The notes beneath the pieces are model-generated. The model was not told where the DNA came from, did not search any database, and worked only from the letters and a program-made list of their open reading frames with translations. The translations under genes were made by a program, and so were the position numbers. Shown piece after piece: positions 7,446-10,710 of a DNA stretch of 10,710 nt. Origin of the DNA: Rickettsiaceae bacterium (lineage in GTDB: Bacteria > Pseudomonadota > Alphaproteobacteria > Rickettsiales > Rickettsiaceae); contig JAGOJE010000017.1 of assembly GCA_017995275.1 (NCBI GenBank), positions 1-10,710 on the forward strand, written 5' to 3'. Each line of letters opens with the position of its first letter. The first letter of the stretch is position 1.

Positions 7446-9320
7446 TCATCGAGCAACTTCACTCCCAGGAACCTTTTGACTACCGAGTTGAACTTTACCA
7501 TTAGTAGTAATAGACCCCACAGCATCATGCCCAATATCTTTAGCTTTTATAGAAGTAAGAAGTTCATTGTTACTTTGTGTACTAACTCTAGCACCGGCTT
7601 CAGACATCTTAATTATTAAATTCTTAAATTCTTGCCCAATTTTGGAATCTTTATCAGTCTTATTATAATTCTCTACTAAAATATCCAAAGGAGTTTTCCC
7701 CTTCTTACTAGCCGAATTGTCTAAAGCATTACTTGTTCTTCCATCCATTAACAAATCTGAGAAGCCTACATAATTGCTATCCATAATATTAAGGTCACTG
7801 AATTTATGATCAGTGAAATAGTTAATGACTTTCCACCACCAACTACTCTCTTTCTTTATTATTTGATCACTCAGCCCTTCAACCAAAGAAAGATCCTCAA
7901 TACAACTCTCAACAGCTATATGCAAAGGAGTTTTGCCAAATACATCTTTTAGATTCAACGCAGCAGGATATTTTTCTGTTATAGATTTTATAACTTCAAT
8001 ATCGTACTTATTTTTTACAGCCAAATGCAGGGCGCTACCAGAAAGTTCTGTAGGAGAATTTTTTAAAACGCTCGAATCTATCTTATTACAATGTTTTTTA
8101 AAGAACAATTCCCCTAATTTATCTGGTAAATTAATTATATTTTTAATATCATTTGCAGTTAAATCTAATTTATCGCCCTCTGGAATTTTTTCAATCATTA
8201 GCTTAATCTTCTGCTTGATCTTCTCTGAACTCTCAGACGAAACATTTCTAAACGATTTTACTATAGATGCACCAAAATTCTTACCATCAATCATTAAAAG
8301 ATCTTTGTGCTTTTCGATAATTTGAGTTAGTTTATTTACACCAATATCAGATGAAAGTAATTTTTGTAACAATTCACCTTTTTTGAACGCATTTTCTACG
8401 TCACTCCCGCGCTTTTCCTTCAAACTACTAAATTTATTATCGTCGAGAATATATGCCTCTGCAAATTTTGCTAATGAATCATTGTGAGCTTGATGCATTA
8501 CGAGACGATCTAGAGCGGATTCTTCTGTGCGGTTCATTCCTTTGAAAAGAAGTTCTGGAGAATTTTCCAACACAACCTCAAGCAGTGGATATTGCTGCAG
8601 TGAAATTGCCCGTTCAAGCATATTTTTCCCATCATCAAAAACTACTTCACTGATCTTTTTCAACAGAACATCATTCTTATTGTCTCGTGCAGTATTTATC
8701 ACCTCATCATCAAGAAATCTAGGATGCTTTTTAATCAAAGCACAAGCAACCTCTATTAGACCTTTATCATCAGGATGACTTGCACAGTGAGGTAGTAAAT
8801 CTTCAAATTCCGACCCACCACTTATTGATGATTCAATATCCTTGATAAGTTCTTTAGCATTCTTAGTACTTATATTACGCGGATAATTAGGAACAAGCGG
8901 CTCAGCTACAGCTCTATTTATATCTGCATTTTCTATATTACCAACTGCATCTTTTATCTTACGAACTGCATTCCGAACATCCATCTCTTCTGATCTATCA
9001 GCGTAAGGTTCTTTATTATTAGAAATGGCCTGTATATCTGCAATAGCCGACTCATTTTTTCCAACTTTAACATAAAACTCAGCTCTTCTAACTAAATAAC
9101 GGCGGTTTTGCGCTTCAGTAAGATCTATTGCTTTATCAAAACACTTCAAAGCCTCTGTGGCATAATCTTTCGCATCTTTACTATCTTTCTCGACTAATTC
9201 GAATAACTTTGAATAAGCCACTGCCTTATTATATATAGCATTATGATCCTTTGGATTTTTTTTGAGTAGCACATCACAATGATATATTGGCATTCTTATA
9301 GGTTCTAGTTCTTCTGTCAT
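7446..9320 (-). CDS. TPR and ankyrin-repeat protein, possible secreted effector
   Basis: This 624-residue protein has no assigned function. Residues about 10-105 resemble tetratricopeptide repeats: paired helices with NAIYNKAVAYSKL, ATEALKCFDKAIDL and RRAEFYVKVGKNESAIADI. The middle (about 150-420) is helical and contains degenerate ankyrin-like units, such as LERAISLQQYPLLEVVLENS near 235-254 and ALDRLVMHQAHNDS near 269-282. Clear ankyrin motifs follow: SALHLAVKNKYDIEVIKSI near 429-447, GKTPLHIAVES near 462-472, and GKTPLDILVEN near 541-551. There is no signal peptide and no membrane segment; an unusual Trp triplet lies near 494-496. The ATG at 9320 has only a weak GGA leader; Met10 is an alternative start. 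It follows the lysozyme gene by 123 bp and precedes a hairpin terminator. TPR/ankyrin architecture is common in host-interaction proteins of intracellular bacteria; secretion is inferred only. Confidence 0.85.
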   Translation of the reverse strand: MTEELEPIRMPIYHCDVLLKKNPKDHNAIYNKAVAYSKLFELVEKDSKDAKDYATEALKCFDKAIDLTEAQNRRYLVRRAEFYVKVGKNESAIADIQAISNNKEPYADRSEEMDVRNAVRKIKDAVGNIENADINRAVAEPLVPNYPRNISTKNAKELIKDIESSISGGSEFEDLLPHCASHPDDKGLIEVACALIKKHPRFLDDEVINTARDNKNDVLLKKISEVVFDDGKNMLERAISLQQYPLLEVVLENSPELLFKGMNRTEESALDRLVMHQAHNDSLAKFAEAYILDDNKFSSLKEKRGSDVENAFKKGELLQKLLSSDIGVNKLTQIIEKHKDLLMIDGKNFGASIVKSFRNVSSESSEKIKQKIKLMIEKIPEGDKLDLTANDIKNIINLPDKLGELFFKKHCNKIDSSVLKNSPTELSGSALHLAVKNKYDIEVIKSITEKYPAALNLKDVFGKTPLHIAVESCIEDLSLVEGLSDQIIKKESSWWWKVINYFTDHKFSDLNIMDSNYVGFSDLLMDGRTSNALDNSASKKGKTPLDILVENYNKTDKDSKIGQEFKNLIIKMSEAGARVSTQSNNELLTSIKAKDIGHDAVGSITTNGKVQLGSQKVPGSEVAR

Positions 9321-9443
9321 AATCCATCACAAATAAAATGTTATATAACTTTCATACTAACATAAGCATATCTCTATAATAAAGATTATTATTAAAATAA
9401 CTCACCAATAAAATCAAATATGTGCTTTTATTGCATCACCTAA
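9321..9443 (-). other. AT-rich spacer between lysozyme and TPR/ankyrin genes, possible promoter
   Basis: This 123-bp gap is the widest in the accessory part of the window and could hold a promoter for the ankyrin gene. The best pair I see on the minus strand is TTGATT (9412-9417), a 17-bp spacer and TAATAA (9389-9394); both hexamers are imperfect. No convincing GC-containing hairpin follows the lysozyme stop, so read-through from the lysis cassette is not excluded. Confidence 0.3.
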
Positions 9444-9884
9444 CTACAGCTGCAAATACATATCGGCTTCTAAGCTTCTTCTTTTTACAAGCCCATGAAG
9501 GATTAGACCTTTACTATATATCCATCTCAAAAATTCAGCGCGTATGTCTGCTAACGTTGCACCATAATTTATTTTTTGACGTAATGTTGACCTTTGCAAA
9601 ACGCCCGAGCCAAGATTGAATGTGAAAGACACGAGCGCATCAAACTGCATTTGAGAAAGTGCAACATTTATATTTCGCAGAACCGCCCGCTCAGAAATGA
9701 ACAAATCCCTCTGCAACAATTCCATTGCATAATCATCTGAAATCACATTGTAATTTTCATCTTTAGAAATTACATGACCATATCCTATTGTTAAAATGCC
9801 TGCTGGGCATAGATATGGCCTATCTTTAAAACCCTCGAAAGATTTTACAAACTCTATACCATCGCTTGAAGTGAATCTGTGCAT
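9444..9884 (-). CDS. Phage-type lysozyme (GH24 endolysin)
   Basis: Muramidase of glycoside hydrolase family 24, the T4/P1/lambdoid R-type lysozymes, which cut the MurNAc-GlcNAc bond of peptidoglycan to release phage or GTA particles. In the 146-residue product the catalytic region runs from KSFEG to TIGYGH: Glu17, Cys26 and Thr32 match the spacing of Glu11-Asp20-Thr26 in T4 lysozyme. Cys in place of Asp is known in P1 Lyz, so activity is plausible. MQFDALVSFTFNLGSG at about 78-93 and the C-terminal GLVKRRSLEADMYL are family hallmarks. There is no signal peptide or N-terminal membrane anchor, so export would depend on a holin, which the adjacent upstream gene can supply. The ATG overlaps the holin stop by one base (TAATG) and has an AGGAG leader about 10 nt upstream. 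Cys26 is the only cysteine. Confidence 0.92.
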   Translation of the reverse strand: MHRFTSSDGIEFVKSFEGFKDRPYLCPAGILTIGYGHVISKDENYNVISDDYAMELLQRDLFISERAVLRNINVALSQMQFDALVSFTFNLGSGVLQRSTLRQKINYGATLADIRAEFLRWIYSKGLILHGLVKRRSLEADMYLQL

Positions 9885-10330
9885 TACTTTTTCGCTCCTA
9901 CTTTACTAAAAGCACGCTGACCAAAATAAAAACTTATTATTCCAGCGAAAATAGCCTGGTCATCTACACTCCATAGCAATTCTACATTTCTGCTAAAATC
10001 ACTAATAGCAGAATATTGTATCAGCTTTATAGCGCTATACATTATAAAAAAACTATAGGCAAGCACAGGACGCACAGATCCATTGAGAGCATCAACCCAA
10101 GATATTCCAGTTTTATATGTGGAATATAGAGATGCCTGTTCTGCCAAATCTCTTGCCACATAAATTTCATCTATCATTCTTGGATTATTAGATGATGACC
10201 TATTATATTTTATTTGTTTCTCGAAAATTTTTAACTCATGGTCTTTATCTTGCCTATCTCTAAGTAGCCTTAGTATTTCTGGAACTATAGATGTTATAAA
10301 TCCTGCTATCGACGCTAAAAGTGTAATCAT
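9884..10330 (-). CDS. Holin-like protein of the GTA three-transmembrane type
   Basis: Small inner-membrane protein of 148 residues, resembling the three-TM holin family first linked to gene transfer agent release (Pfam Holin_3TMs type, recalled from the family pattern). Hydrophobic segments lie at about 2-22, 88-107 and 125-140. The first is followed by a charged helical linker (RLLRDRQDKDHELKIFEKQI). The family-like core WVDALNGSVRPVLAY is at 78-92, and the last segment ends in FYFGQR near 134-139. A holin permeabilises the membrane so that a cytoplasmic endolysin reaches the wall, which suits the lysozyme gene that overlaps it by one base. The ATG at 10330 has a very strong GGGAGG Shine-Dalgarno sequence 5 nt upstream. 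It starts 12 bp after the tail-protein stop, so all three genes are probably co-transcribed. Confidence 0.85.
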   Translation of the reverse strand: MITLLASIAGFITSIVPEILRLLRDRQDKDHELKIFEKQIKYNRSSSNNPRMIDEIYVARDLAEQASLYSTYKTGISWVDALNGSVRPVLAYSFFIMYSAIKLIQYSAISDFSRNVELLWSVDDQAIFAGIISFYFGQRAFSKVGAKK

Positions 10331-10342
10331 TTATTCCTCCCT

Positions 10343-10710
10343 TTAAAAAGTTACCGCCGTAATTTTTATTTCCATATTTTTGACTACCAAATCGGTAATC
10401 CGTAATTTATATTCTTGCCCCAAAAAGTTAATGACTAAAATGTCTGTAGGTTCAAGGTATAAATACTCAATTGGCAGTCTAATTTTAAATATTTTATCTT
10501 CATATCTGGCGGAAGAAATAATGCCATATCCTAAATATTCTGCTTCTTCATAACCCATAATTATGGGCAGATCTATTTTTGAAATTTCTAGATAGCTTTG
10601 GAGATCAACATTACAATTACAACACCTACTTTTATAATCTCTTTCATCTATAAAGCCTATATTCACAGCATTTATAGTTAACAGGGATGATCTATTGGAA
10701 AGTTTTATAT
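10343..10710 (-). CDS. Probable phage/GTA tail (baseplate) protein, C-terminal part
   Basis: The frame is open from the right edge to the TAA at 10343-10345, so these 121 residues are the C-terminus of a larger protein. A GTG at 10664-10666 is in frame, but the coding-like sequence continues upstream (IKLSNRSSLLTINAV), so I treat it as internal. The end has the form LPIEYLYLEPTDILVINF, then a short loop, then YKLRITDLVVKN and a final beta-strand. This resembles the last domain of large tail/baseplate proteins of siphophages and GTAs (the Phage-tail_3 pattern 'leucine-glu-pro-gly-asp ... arg-ile-thr'), with Thr in place of the usual Gly in LEPTD. Its position directly before holin and lysozyme supports a late phage or GTA role. 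Residues CCNCN near the middle are an unusual cysteine cluster. The assignment is from motif resemblance only. Confidence 0.55.
   Translation of the reverse strand, partial: IKLSNRSSLLTINAVNIGFIDERDYKSRCCNCNVDLQSYLEISKIDLPIIMGYEEAEYLGYGIISSARYEDKIFKIRLPIEYLYLEPTDILVINFLGQEYKLRITDLVVKNMEIKITAVTF

Noticed and set aside
7255..7449. Minus-strand 64-codon hydrophobic frame whose ATG overlaps the ankyrin-gene stop as ATGA
   Set aside because: It runs straight through both hairpins and the promoter-like region, and overlaps the start of pyrH. Its hydrophobic composition is what AT-rich noncoding DNA gives. No ribosome binding site or family resemblance supports it.
7371..9619. Plus-strand open frames opposite the ankyrin and lysozyme genes
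   Set aside because: Their composition mirrors the opposite strand, and the real genes there have domain-level support.
1..10710. CRISPR array, tRNA or rRNA genes
   Set aside because: No spaced direct repeats, cloverleaf-like sequences or conserved rRNA segments were seen on either strand.

Overview
All recognisable genes in this window lie on the minus strand, so genetic order runs from high to low coordinates. The DNA is clearly AT-rich by eye. The gene set points to an alphaproteobacterium, most likely an intracellular member of the Rickettsiales. The reasons are a proteobacterial/mitochondrial-type complex I with a NuoG lacking the extra N7 cysteine set, a 186-residue ribosome recycling factor, a TPR/ankyrin protein next to housekeeping genes, and a holin of the gene-transfer-agent (GTA) type. 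The order and family are inferred from gene content, not from a database match.

Region 1, 10710 to 9444: the end of a phage- or GTA-like module. It holds the C-terminal part of a probable tail/baseplate protein (cut by the window edge), a three-segment holin-like membrane protein, and a GH24 lysozyme with Cys at the usual catalytic Asp position. The three genes are tightly packed (12-bp gap, then a 1-bp overlap) and read as a tail-end plus lysis cassette.

Region 2, 9443 to 7263: a 123-bp AT-rich spacer, then a 624-residue protein with an N-terminal TPR-like region and ankyrin repeats in its C-terminal half. It is followed by an intergenic segment with a strong hairpin, a second smaller dyad and an AT-rich promoter-like stretch. 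The ankyrin gene is an accessory gene caught between the lysis cassette and the housekeeping operon, and is the best effector candidate here.

Region 3, 7262 to 1: eight housekeeping genes in one tight run: pyrH (UMP kinase), frr (ribosome recycling factor), an exported beta-solenoid-like protein of unknown function, hemW (radical-SAM haem chaperone), then nuoG, nuoH, nuoI and nuoJ (complex I). Almost every junction overlaps or is separated by a few bases (3 bp; ATGA; 25-bp overlap; 75 bp; TGATG; 1-bp overlap; 3 bp), which suggests co-transcription and translational coupling. The 75-bp hemW-nuoG gap is the only place with room for a separate nuo promoter. nuoJ runs off the left edge.

The points most worth following are the tail-holin-lysozyme cassette and its neighbouring TPR/ankyrin gene, the regular glycine-registered solenoid protein embedded between frr and hemW, and a hairpin whose sequence folds better on the minus-strand RNA. 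No CRISPR array, tRNA, rRNA, transposase or integrase was seen.
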